Source: Acanthornis magna (Eukaryota; Chordata; Aves; Passeriformes; Acanthizidae). Taken from it: 64,000 nt of DNA. Of the stretch, positions 13,560 to 24,880 are shown in pieces. The notes beneath the pieces are model-generated. The model worked only from the letters and a program-made list of their open reading frames with translations. It made no database searches and had not been told where the DNA came from. The first letter of the stretch is position 1. Each line of letters opens with the position of its first letter. A program made the position numbers and the translations under genes. Location of the stretch: contig JAWUZG010000970.1 of the NCBI GenBank assembly GCA_036785705.1, positions 966,001 through 1,030,000 of the forward strand, given 5' to 3'.

Positions 13560-13816
13560 TAAGAATCATCTTTAAAAAATTAATCCCTTAACAGTTCGGT
13601 CCGACCAACTGAGAAGGCTCATGTTTAAACTGGAGATGCTCCCTACTGCAGATGCGGTCTGGATTTAGACAAAAATATGCCTTTCTAAACCTATACATCT
13701 CTGGTACAATTTCTCCCTCTTCAGACAAATCTGTGAGTCTCTTTCAAAACTATCAAGGCCTCTGCCTAGTAGCTGGAGAACTGGTAATCCTCTGGTTTCA
13801 TGATCACCTTCTTTGA

Positions 13817-13855
13817 ACAAAAGAACAAACAAACAAACAAACCAAACAAACGAAA
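13817..13855. repeat. (CAAA)n microsatellite
   Basis: Eight or so CAAA units with one interruption (ACCAAAC) and a short A-rich end. Confidence 0.85.
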
Positions 13856-14181
13856 ATAACCAAAAGGAGGGAAATTAATAGGCCAGAACATCATTGCTGG
13901 AAAGAAAGAACAGCAGCAGCTGAGCAAGGAATGTGTGGACCACACGGGCGGCCAAAGAGATACTGTAAAAAGAAAAAAAAATCATTCATTTGAGCCTTTA
14001 CTAGAAGGAAACTTAGGTACTGCAGATTTTGCACAGCCTTATGCTTCCTGTTGAACATTTTAAATGGGTTGAAAGGCATAGCAGACACCTTTGCTTGGAT
14101 TCATAAATAGGCTCCCACCTCATATTAAAGGCCTGAGTTTAATTTGTTTAATATTCCCACCACTAACGATGCCTATTTAAG

Positions 14182-14295
14182 ACATCCTTTAAAAAGTTTG
14201 TAACATTAATTTAATGGAAAAATGCCAATACCGCTCTAAGAACTCTATTAGATTTTCTCCCTGTTAAATTAATGTTACTAACTTTTAATGGATGT
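14182..14295. repeat. Long imperfect inverted repeat (arms about 32 bp, spacer about 49 bp)
   Basis: The left arm (14182-14214) and right arm (14264-14295) are reverse complements over about 32 positions. There is one mismatch in the inner 23 bp, and one extra base plus one mismatch in the outer 9 bp. The spacer is about 49 bases and pairs only weakly. A transcript would fold into a strong stem-loop, although the loop is longer than in most microRNA precursors. It could also be a remnant of a small inverted-repeat transposon, or two copies of a homeodomain-type site in opposite orientation. No target-site duplication was seen. Confidence 0.75.
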
Positions 14296-14340
14296 TGTAA
14301 TTAGATGTTATTATTAACGGGAATATTACCCAAATTAAAA

Positions 14341-15600
14341 TCAGACCCCAAGAGAGAGAGACAACTTAGGTTTACAAGTGCATTAAGCATTAGTATCTGG
14401 ACATTATACATACAAACTGGTGGAGCCAGATGGCCTTCTCTTTGTTTTTCCCCTGTAACCTGCTACAGAACCAGGCACACATAGTTTTGTTAGCACATAA
14501 TGTCTGCAAGAACAGCACAACTATTAATGCACCCACTTACAAAAGGAAGTGATGGTTTCTCCACCAGCTCTGGAGTAGGAAAGGGGAGCTCCATCTCCCA
14601 ATTTCACACTCAATTTAAAGGGTCACTCTCAAATCGGCTTGATTGGGTTCGGCAGCTTGAAATTGATTGTTTTGGTTGTAAAGCTTGCCTGCCTTCCTAG
14701 CCAATTTAAAAAAAAAAAAAAAAAAAGGAAAAGGGAAAAAAAGACTGCTAAGCTACTAGCTTATTATGAGCTGGAGATCGGTGTGAGAAGGAATGTCATG
14801 AATTCAAAGCTACTGAGTCCAGTCTATTTAGGGCACGGGGAAAATGACAAAAGTGCCGTTGTTTATGCAAGGTGATGGAGACAGTCTTCCCTTTCTCTGT
14901 TCCACATTTACGGTTCTGGCCCACTTCACCTGCAAAATTTCTGCCATATGCTCTTACCACATATGTATGTGTTAGGAATTGGGTCTCGGCTGAGGAGAAA
15001 CAGGATCACTTTTATGAAAAGCTCACATTTATCTCCAAAGCACCCTCTTGCCAGTTTTAGAGTAATTTTTCTTGTATTTCTGTGATGGCAATGGGCCCTA
15101 GATCAGCAAGTAGGAAAGTCTAAAACATTTAATACGAATGTTTCAAAGAAGTAAAAAGTGAAGTTGCAGACCTTAGGGGTTCCTGTCAGTTCTGTGGCGC
15201 TCCCTTTGCACTGCTGTTTCTTTCCTCCTCTCAGGTCGGCAGAAGGATTGGTTTTCCTAATTTCAGCTCCAGTGGGTATGTCTGTGACACAGAAGGCCCA
15301 AATTTCAATGAACAAATGAGGAATGTTGACTTTTCTCAGCATTTTGAGTGCTCACTAGACCTACATAGGGGCTGCAGTTATTGTTTTGGAATGTGTTGCT
15401 TCTGGCTCAAAGCTGAATCTACCAGAATAAGTATAAAACTTGTTGGTTATTTTCCTTCATAATTGCTAATTGACAAAATATAGTATTTTCTTTACACAAT
15501 ACAAAGGGATTGTATGTTTTAAATGTGGAGTGGGGGAAGCCAGGAATAAGCATTTCCTTCTTCTGTGTGGGTTGGGCTTTTGTCTTTTCTTGGCTCCACC
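14341..15600. other. Unique sequence with a poly-A tract, no gene recognised
   Basis: An A-rich tract (about 14707-14742, with 19 consecutive A) sits in otherwise ordinary sequence. It is not preceded by anything recognisable as a retrocopy or SINE. Open frames here are short and overlap on both strands. Confidence 0.5.
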
Positions 15601-15615
15601 ACCCTGTCCTTTTAG

Positions 15616-15683
15616 TGAACAAAACAGAGATAACGTAGTGGCAGAAGATGGAGAAACAGAACCTGAACAACTCACTCTCCCCC
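15616..15683 (+). CDS. Weak candidate internal exon, acidic peptide
   Basis: A good acceptor (pyrimidine-rich from about 15571, ending CCTGTCCTTTTAG at 15615) is followed by an open frame reading EQNRDNVVAEDGETEPEQLT. A possible donor, GTGAAA, starts at 15684. The frame stays open to 15736, so the exon could be longer, with a weaker donor. The peptide is acidic and low in hydrophobic residues, unlike the T-rich translations common in this window. The region contains two CpG. No family is recognised and the donor is mediocre. A chance frame is the more likely explanation. Confidence 0.15.
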
Positions 15684-15805
15684 GTGAAAGAGATTTTACC
15701 TTGAATTTCTTATTCTTTCCTTTAAAAGAAAAGTAGGTGATTCTTAGGAACAAATTTCCCAGTTAAATCCGAAGGAGGAAAAATTCCAGTTCCAGTAAAA
15801 GAGCT

Positions 15806-15840
15806 AGTGTCAAATACATAGTGTCAAATGCATAGTATCA
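15806..15840. repeat. 14-bp tandem repeat, about 2.5 copies
   Basis: AGTGTCAAATACAT at 15806-15819 is followed directly by AGTGTCAAATGCAT at 15820-15833 and then a partial AGTATCA. Confidence 0.85.
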
Positions 15841-15849
15841 TAGATACCA

Positions 15850-18800
15850 TGTCAGAAAAAGAAAAACCTACGTGATCACACCCAGGAGCCCTCGGTACTT
15901 GCCACTGTAAGCCTGGCAGCCATTTTAGTGCTAAACCATGACCCTTAGCTCCTTCTCCCCTCCGCATCACTCCCATATCAAGGAAACATTTCCCTTTTTA
16001 CAGTAATCAGCATCTTCCCCTGGCAGACTTCAGAAGTACATACTAATGCTGTCCTGCAGCGGCCTTGAAAACATGTGACAAGGCTGAAACTTTTTTAAGC
16101 AACAAGAAATTCGGAGGAAAAATTTCACAGACAGCAGCAGTTTCCACAGCTCCTTGACCACTAGCACTGCTAAATGCCCGTGGACATAAATACACTTTGT
16201 GCAAATAGGAATGTGCTTCAGAAAAGGGATTGCATCTTTAGTCAAGTTCTAAAGCCAAAATCAAAGCAAAAGAAGTAATAGTAGTCTTATCAACACAGTA
16301 TTATTGTCATAGTAAATGGCATGCTCTTGCTGTTTCATAATGAGGTTATCCATGGATATTTACAAGAAAAATTTAGTTTAATCATCTGTAGTTTTTCCAT
16401 ATTATTATTTTAGTCATAGCTATTAAATATATCACTAAACAGATGTAAATTGAACAGCATTCAGAAACTAGCCTGGAGTGGAAAATTGGGTCTTTTTCAC
16501 ATATATTTTAACTTTCATCTCGCAAGTGTCTGGGTTTTTTCTGTGAATAGTATGCCAAAGGATTCTTCAAATGCCAAACACTATGCCAAATAAATGCTCA
16601 ATAGGCAAAGTGCCTCCACATTCACATCACAGGCTTTACCTTTACTGTTGCAGTGTTTTGGCTTTGTAGGATTGGGAGGCTGGTAGTTGTGAGATGAAAA
16701 TATGATGGATGTTTTGAGGAATGGGATAGTAATATTCTTACTATGAAAATAATAATATTATTATGTGACTATTAAATACTATATTATTATATAAATTATA
16801 AGCTTTTCCCTCCATAAACTGTGCACACTTTGATAGGTGCAGGGAGTACAAGAGAATGAATGAAAGCATCCCCCCTTCCTATGACATTTCTGTCTTTGAG
16901 TATAAACTAGATGATCCTGTGCTGTGGTAGTAGATGGGTTTAAAACATTTAAGTTTTTCATTGGTCTTTCATCCTTTTTGTTACAGGATATCAATTCTTA
17001 GTTGGTTTTTTTTCCCTCCTAACATTATATCTGATCAAGCTACACTAAGAGTGTTCATGCCCGAGTCTGCAAGCTGGATTTAGATTTCTGGAGGCACTGC
17101 ATGCTCCATATGCTCCTCCTGTGTTTCTTCAAAAGCCTCCCAGGCACTGTGAGGGAATGGGTTCTATGCTAGACAACGTTTTCAGAAGAGCATTCCGTAC
17201 ATTTCCGAAAAGCCTTTAGGGTGTGTGGTCTTCCCCCACCTTTGGCTGAATGTGCATCTCTCTCAGCAGAAAAAGGTGAGTTTTCCCACTGCAAGGCAGC
17301 TGTGCCTCCATCCACATGATGGGAGTGTAGATACAGATACACTCTTTTGCCCTTGGGCAAAAGTGGTAGGGATTTGCGTGCCATGAAAACTTTTCTGAAA
17401 TGCAAGGTGTGCCCCTGTGATGGGCACCTGGCACATGAACCACAGCCACTTGGCTGTTTGCTGCGTGATGAATGAGCGTCCCAAGGTGTGATTATGATAT
17501 ATTTGTCAAGAGGGTCCTTACTTTCCGTGGGACATCTCTCAACTTTGCACGTTTGCACTAATTATAATGTGAATACAGGCTGCTTCTTCTTCCTTTCTCC
17601 ACCTTACAGGGGAATTGAAAAACGGAAAGTGATGGAAATGGGAAAAGCCTCACAATGGGGGGGCTTCCGCTCTTTTTACCTTTGCCTCCAAATGACAAGC
17701 TGTCTACAAATCTTTTGCCATGTTTTTTACTTCCTCTAGCTGTCTATCCCCAAAGTGAAGAGAGAAAGATTTATGTGGGTTTTAAACTGAACCTAGATAA
17801 ATTTCTTTAAACTGTGTGACCTCTGACCCTACCTCATCTTATCCCTTCCCTTTTCACTCAAAGCCAAATTCCTCTTGACTGGAATGAGAGTAAGTTCATC
17901 TCCTCAGTTAATTAAGTCTGTTAATATTATGTGACATTAGATTTCAAGTAAAATGGACGAAGATCAAAAAGGAGCCAGTCAGCATGGGTGTAGAAATCGG
18001 TGTGATTGGAGCATCCCCCTCATTTGACTCAGGCTTGGAAAGCGTGGGAGGAGGTGATTTCTAAGAAGTGATGCTGTGCAGACCCCTTTCACTACATCCT
18101 CCATTCACACGGATTCAGTGAGAGGACATGTGCAGGGCTTCAGGGCTCCCTCATGGACTACCAGGCATTCCCTGCCAAGGGTCAGCAGCTAACAGCTACA
18201 GCTCAGGGAGCATGGGGAGATATCATCCACAACACAGCAGCATGAGCCAAAGCTAATAAACACACCACTATCTGAAGGGGATACCGTGTCACTGATGCTC
18301 CAACTTGATCATAACTCAAAAAAAAGGAAAATGGCTAGTGAACAATCTCATTTTGAGCCACAACATTCTTGGAGAACCCAGATATTGGGAAGACAAAAAT
18401 CTCCCCATTTCGCCTAAATTACCATGCAAAAAACCATATCCAACAGAAAACTATATATGCAGGTAAAAATCCCTGAACTCGTGGGAGTGTGGGATGCTGA
18501 ATTGTTGGTATGCATGGGATAGACCTTTTCAGCCATCATTTTTTCCCCCTCACTGAAACTAAAAGGTTAAATTTTTTTTGTTCAATCTTCTGTCTTCCAG
18601 TTTTGTGCTCATTCATACATACACAAATCAGGAATTTTGTGAGGGAGACCAGGAGCCAAAAAAGTTAGCTCTGATCCACTTTTAAGCTCTTGTGCTTCTG
18701 TTAGAGCTGGCATTTATAGTGCTTGAAAGAATTCAGTTTTTCACTGTTTAACTGATGAGTGAAATCACATCGGGGCAGCATATCAACAAATCTGGGTAAC

Positions 18801-18959
18801 CAGCGAAGAGCTTGATGCTGCTGTGCTGTATTAACTGTTCTGCTCACTATAGGTGACAACCACAGAGTCCGAGAATGCAAGAACATGTCTTCTCCTACCA
18901 AGGACCAGCTGACACCCATGGAGGCACAGAATAGGAAAGGCTGTATGCACCAAAAGGGA
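15850..18959. other. Unique sequence, no gene recognised
   Basis: It holds an AT-rich patch of ATT triplets at about 16744-16800. A 129-codon minus-strand frame at 17169-17558 overlaps two other open minus-strand frames over the same bases. That points to locally higher GC and few stops rather than a gene. No domain or splice structure is seen. Confidence 0.5.
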
Positions 18960-19320
18960 GGAAGTTTATAAAAAGAATTTTGTTTTCATTCATGCTGTGA
19001 CCTAAGGTAACGTCCCAGTTTAAACATTAAACTGAAGGTCATTAACTTGTCACAGTGATTTCTAGTTTAAAACTTCGTTGTAAAATAAGAGTTAAGAAGG
19101 CATGAAAAGGCTCATTAATTGATATGATAAAGCTTGCTGAAATGTAACCCTTCCCATACTTTATGTAGCCAGAGACACTGATTTTAGTGAAGTCATTGAA
19201 GCTGCATGCGTCATTTAAGCTAATGACTGATTCACGTCATACCTTAAAGATGAGACCACAGGAAAAATGTATTTTCAATGAAGCAAAATATCAGGGACTG
19301 GGTTCCTCTTTTGTTAAAAG
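18960..19320. promoter_or_regulatory. Candidate conserved non-coding element with CRE-like sites
   Basis: Repeat-free, high-complexity sequence. Two CRE/ATF-like words lie 26 bases apart: TGCGTCAT (19207-19214) and CACGTCAT (19233-19240). Between them is TAATGACTGA, which has homeodomain and AP-1-like character. A perfect 7-bp hairpin (CAGTTTA/TAAACTG) lies at 19016-19034. These motifs suit an enhancer. Conservation has not been tested. Confidence 0.2.
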
Positions 19321-21850
19321 TAAAAATATTTTGTGAAAATATTGTTTGTGCCTAGAAAATGTAGGAGAAACAGGTGATGGTGTGGTGCTCATTGAGCTGC
19401 AATCTGATGGCAGCAACAGCTGAATTACACAAGACAATTGATCGTGTCTCCAGAATCACTTTAAAACAGGCATGATTTAAGCCAAGGCCAACATAAACTC
19501 TTGACACTCTTGTAATATTACTGCCAGTCTCAGTTTTAAAGTAGGTGAAGTTACTTGATTTCATTTTAATTAAAAATCTGAATACTGCACCATTCCAGAG
19601 CTAGTTAAATTCATTCCAATTTTTGACTGAAAGTACTAATTTGCATTGTCTTTGGGTTTTAATCTCCTTCCGAGCATGATGTTTTTATTTCCATCTTAGT
19701 ACAGACACTTTCAACCAGCTTGGTTGAATTAATGATCCTGATACACAAAACACAGTATATATAACAGATCTCATATTTAAAACAAAATGGCTGATAACAA
19801 AAAGTGAGCCACGACCTGTTTTTCCTTAGTTAGGACCATCATTTTGAAAACTGGAGATTGCCAAAGGAAATGAGCTGCAGTATTGACCTTTTTAGCCCTT
19901 ATCACTCTCCTCGTAATTACCCTTTCTGTCCCAGAGTATTGAAGGTTTTGTTGAGAAATATCTGGATTCCAAATGAATCACTCCCCTTAGTCTCGAACTG
20001 CCTGTAGGACAGCAGCATCCCAGAGCAGTGGGGGTCTATGCCTCTGCTGTTTGAGAAAGAGATGATAATTCTCAGTGTGTCTATGCCTTGCATTCAACAG
20101 TTTGTGATGTACATTGCCATTGTTGGACAAAATCATGACTTTTTTTTCTTCGTTCATGCTGCTTATACCAATGATTCACAAGCAAAAGTTGCACTTATGG
20201 TCCGGTCTTTAATTGGTTTTTATTACTTGGCATCCAGTGTTATGAAGGAATAACAATGCCAGATCAGAAATTAAAAGGGAAACAGGTAAATCATTGAGGT
20301 TTTTTTCTCATTGTGGTGATGTATTTGGACTGGTGGGAAGAGCTTTACTCAACAAATTTCTTTATTGTCTTCTGCAAGTTGAAGTTCACAATGAGCAAAT
20401 GCTTCAAAAACTGAAGTTCCCTTTTCAATTAGAAAAAGACTACAGTGGTAATACCTCATTATTGCTTCTCAATATTGTGTAAAGGCAGCCAAGTATTTAC
20501 TTCTTGCATATTATTCTATCAACTGAATATCAATCTGTAATGTCTGCAAATACTGAAGTCCTACTATATTCTTACTAGAGAAGGGGGAGTTTTCCTACTT
20601 GTAAGGAAGTAATAAGTCATCACTGTAAGCAATGGGAATAATGTCTATTAATAAAAATGTACAGTCAGATGCCAATTGACATATCTTTCTTTCTAATATG
20701 TCCACTAATACTTTAAATATTATTAGAAGACCAGCTACAAAATTATGCATTTCAGGAATGTAATGATTTCAAATCACTCTAAGTCCGAAATAGTTGTCTT
20801 TCCCCTTGATTGTAATGGGGGCTTGATTGCACCAACAAGGTTTAGGAGTCAGTCCCTCTAAGTAAAAAAATTCCAAAATGCCTCTAAAAGAAAACAAAAT
20901 AGTTAAAATGAAGGGATGTATGGATTTACTTTGCTATGCTATGGTATTATTTTGGCGATACTTAGTTTCATTGTACCATGAGCAAAATTTGTATACCAGA
21001 TAGCTTTGTTTTGTTTCTGTCCATGCAGTATAGACAAACTGATAAATAACTACTGGATTATTATAGTGTATTGATGATAAATAAAATGGAAAATAATTAC
21101 CTTTCAACTGAAGCATGAAATAGCGTCTGTATACTTAATAGTGACATTTAAACTTCAGAATAATTGTTAATCAAAAAATGGACATATTAATTATTAGCTA
21201 TGAATGAAGACATATCAAAAAGCAAAATATGCTGATGGCAAATGGATTTAACACTGATATACACCAGCTGTGTTCCACACTTATGAGACCAAGATTAGCA
21301 AAGCACTGAAACACACTTGAAACTAAGTTGGAAATAAAGATTTATTTCAGCCCATAATTGAGCTGGACCCTTGCAGGAAGAGTCGGACCCTTCTTAATTC
21401 TTTTCAAAATTTCTCATTACACCAAAGAATTGCACTGTGATGGAAACCAGTGAACTGTCTCTCCAGCAGAAGTATTTTCTGAGTGTAAAACAATTTATTG
21501 AATATAAGCTTTTCAGATGTTCATTAGCTTTATTGTATCTTCCTGCTCATAATTTTCCCAAGTTTGCAGAGTTCAAAATGGAAACTACATTTTGTGTCAC
21601 ATTGCTAGCAGTTTTATGCACAAACACAGTGAATTAACTGTTTTGTTATAAATCAATTTAATGGTTTTCACTATAAATGTAATTGGTATTTTTTTAACGG
21701 TAACTAACACTTTATAATACAGTATTTCTATATATAGCAAACAGTTCTAGGGACTTAATTACACACTGACAGAGACTGTTATGTTCTCACTGTGTAATTT
21801 TAAAAATTGTTTTTAACAATACAGAGCAGTGGAAATTTGTCAATTCAGGA
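19321..21850. other. AT-rich unique sequence, no gene recognised
   Basis: An octamer, ATTTGCAT, at 19639-19646 overlaps a SOX-like CATTGT. No other clear features are seen. The short open frames are hydrophobic T-rich translations typical of chance. Confidence 0.5.
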
Positions 21851-22015
21851 GTGACAAAAAATGTTTTTGACTGTAAATGCAGTATTTAAATTGTTGTTTT
21901 ACCAGTAGACTTGTCACCTTGGTGTAGTTGGGTGTCATAAAAAATGTTTAAAACTGTAAATTTAGCTGTTAAATCTAAGGGCAAAATTATTATCAGCTGG
22001 TACTTGTTACGATTT
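21851..22015. repeat. Diverged tandem duplication, period about 83 bp
   Basis: A block starting GTGACAAAAAATGTTTTTGA at 21851 is echoed at 21934 by GTCATAAAAAATGTTTAAAA. Both continue into ACTGTAAAT, then TTTAAAT/TTAAAT, a TTACCAG/TTATCAG word and ACTTGTCAC/ACTTGTTAC. The order and spacing of words are kept over most of the unit, so an old local duplication is more likely than chance. It is not a known transposon. Confidence 0.5.
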
Positions 22016-24600
22016 TTTTGTGGGATGGAAGAGGAATGAAAAATTAGATGAAGACATAAAAAATTAACATTTAAATTTTATTTTGGGAGCTGCTTTAAGT
22101 GTATAGCAATTAACAACAATGTAAGTTTTGCCATGAAAATGATATGATTTTACATCAGAGAAGTATTGAAAATTAAATCTTAATATTTGGGATCCCTCAC
22201 AGAGAGAAGCAGAGTTCCCTCTTTTGTCTAAAAATGAGGTTAAAGTTAAAAGTTTTATAAAAAATTGTATTAATCCCTATCACTACAATTGCAACAATGA
22301 TTTTGATGAATAAATCATTATTCCCTTGCATGTGTAAGACCTTGGACTGTACCTGAAGAAAGAAAAGCACTCAGGAGGCTGCTATAGAAGTTATCATGAA
22401 GCAGCCCTCACTTGCTCTTAAAACCTTTTATATCCAACAGTGCTGCAAGTGCTGTATTCACTTTGCACTGCAGCAATGTTCAGGCAAACCGTGAGCCATG
22501 GACATTTGCTGACACCAGTTATGGCTCATCAACATCAAATATCAGACTTGGGAGGCTTAGGTGAACTAAAGCTTCCAAGCACAGGAAAAAAAAAATGCCT
22601 GTGGGTTTTCTGGCTGGGAAAATCCCTCTTGCTTCATAAGGAAAAGTGATGATTGCTGATTGTGCACAAAACTGTCTGGCGAGTTCCTGAGCCTCTCACT
22701 GTGCCAAGCACAGCACTCCTATGTTTGTTGGAAATGCATCAGGGAGAGGTGTAAAGGAAAACGTGGCACTAAGTATACTCAAGTGCTTGCTGACTGAAGG
22801 CGGAAAAAACAAAGCACCATTTGAAGTCAGATGAGCACAGAGGAAAGGCAGAACTAAACACAGCCTGCTGTCCTCCTCCCTCTCCTGTAAATGTGGGACT
22901 GCAACTCTTTCTTCACACTGCATTATTTTGATCATTTACACTAATAACAAAAATTCCCTGTAATCTGAGGGCACTGCCATTGCTTGCTAGCAAACTCTCG
23001 GCCAGAGTGTCGTAGGTGAGGTGGTGTGTCTCTGCTACGTCCATTGCAACATCATCCACCGTGGGCAGGGGACCTTAAAGGCTGCCATAACAATTATACA
23101 GTTTATTGCTCAGTACTAGAGATCAGAGGAAAAATTCGACTCCCTCTAGTTTATCTGTCTGTATCAGTGGTCAATACCTGCTCAGGTAAATCCAGCACTG
23201 CCACTTTTCCCTAAGCTGCATAGAAATGAGTCTGGTCTGTGTTAGGAGAATGGTCCACAACCATGATCATTTGGTTCCGGTGAGAGCAGTGCCCTCAAAC
23301 AGAGGGTTAAACTGAGGATTATGCTAGCCTGTACACTCCTAAATGAGCACAAAAAAATGTCCGAGGGCCAAAATTCGCTGCCAACTACACATAAACAACT
23401 CCAACTGACTTCAATAGGAGTTTCCTGTGGGTATCCAGGAGCAGATTTTAGAGCTAAGAGTATGCATCAAAGTCTAAATAGCAAATGTTACTGAATTGAC
23501 ATTCTGTTTATTCATTATTTTCAAATGTCGATAGTGGTTTCTCTGTCTAATATAAAATGATTTGGTTGTCACATTTTTAATGAAGGTTTTTAATTACTCC
23601 TGATATACAGTATTGTACCACTTGTTTTGCACAGTTGCTTTTGTGCATTTAACCAAATCCCCTTTCTATAAGAAAACCTGCCTACCTCAGGGTTTTGGTC
23701 AAACACAGCCTTTGTCATTGCTTTGGTACAGATGGTGCTTTCATCATTTAACAGAAATCAGGAAAGTGAGGACCTATATTATACTTGTGTATAGGTAGAG
23801 GATGAACGGACTTTTTTATTGCAAGATGCATCTTTAGCTGCATTTTGATAAGAATAGGTATGGCTGTACTGAAGTACTATATGAGTCACTACCTAATATT
23901 TTGGGGAAGGGGTTGCGCTTTCTAAAAATTGTAAGCAGAAGGGCTAAGTTTTGTCACAGTTTTGTCACAGGGTCTGTGGCTCACAGTGACTTTGGAATAG
24001 GGAGTTTAGATCAATCCTTTTGTTGCTCTAAAAGCCCAGGTTTACTTCCCATGGAAAAGAAGCAATGGAGCCTGGAAAGTGTGGTACTCTCAGATCTCAT
24101 CCATCCCAGGGCAGGCCCATGACTCATCCCAGGTCAGGCTTCCTGCATGCATTTCACATGGATCGCTGCCAAACAGGGCATGGACGGTTTCAGAAGGACA
24201 TCCAAACACAGGAGGCATTTGCATATCCACGAACTGCTGTGGGCCTGAGGAATAAATCACATTTATGGGCATTTAATTTCAAACAGTTAATGTTTAAGCA
24301 GGGAGCAAGATGAATGGGACAAGCTCTGAGAAGGTAGCAGCCGAGTAGAGAGGGGCAGGAGAGGACACCATCATCCCTTCTGCCCCCACCTATGACCACA
24401 CAGAAAGGCTCCAACTTCTTCAGCCTTGATCATTTTAAGAGCTGCCTATCTTCACGGTCCAGGTCCAAAAGAATGGAGTTACATCTCCATTTCCAAAGCC
24501 AAAATATGAGGAATGTCAGTCTCTCAGCAGCTATGCGAAAAAAGCAGCAAGTGAATTTTGGAAAATGAAAATACTTGCCTTTCTTTTTCTGTAAAAATGT
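22016..24600. other. Unique sequence, no gene recognised
   Basis: An 11-bp direct repeat (AGTTTTGTCAC twice) lies near 23947-23968. No exon, RNA gene or transposon was recognised. Confidence 0.5.
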
Positions 24601-24604
24601 GCAT

Positions 24605-24650
24605 ATGAATGAATGCATGCATGCAAATATGTATGTATGCATATATTATA
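24605..24650. repeat. ATGC/ATGT-rich degenerate microsatellite
   Basis: Imperfect ATGA, ATGC and ATGT tetranucleotides in series, ending in an ATAT run. Confidence 0.7.
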
Positions 24651-24860
24651 GACAAAAATTAAAGCAATGTGCCACAAGCAGAGGCTAGAAAGCAACTTGA
24701 CACCTTTACTGGTAGCTAGTTTCTAACAGTCTAGATAACATACCTCAAATATTAATCAGCTTTTATGTTTCAAATTCTAGTGCTCTTTAATTCCCTTAAT
24801 ACAGAAAGTCTCCTACTTTGGTATCATTGAAGGGCTCACATGTAACAAAAATAAACACAT

Positions 24861-24880
24861 TAAATAAATAAATAAATAAA
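24861..24880. repeat. (TAAA)n microsatellite
   Basis: Five TAAA units without interruption. Confidence 0.85.

Larger units (their letters stand above)
13560..14340. other. Candidate conserved non-coding region rich in homeodomain-type cores
   Basis: High-complexity sequence interrupted only by a CAAA microsatellite. From 14130 to 14340 there is a dense series of TTAAT, ATTA and TTTAAT words, including those inside the inverted repeat described separately. No protein-coding frame is credible: a 65-codon minus-strand frame at 13891-14088 has no domain. It may be a developmental enhancer, but this is an inference from composition only. Confidence 0.2.

Noticed and set aside
14707..14742. A-rich tract as the tail of a processed pseudogene
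   Set aside because: The upstream sequence contains no recognisable coding or SINE sequence, and no flanking target-site duplication was seen.
17169..17558. 129-codon minus-strand frame
   Set aside because: Two other minus-strand frames are open over the same bases, so the patch is simply stop-poor. No recognisable protein.
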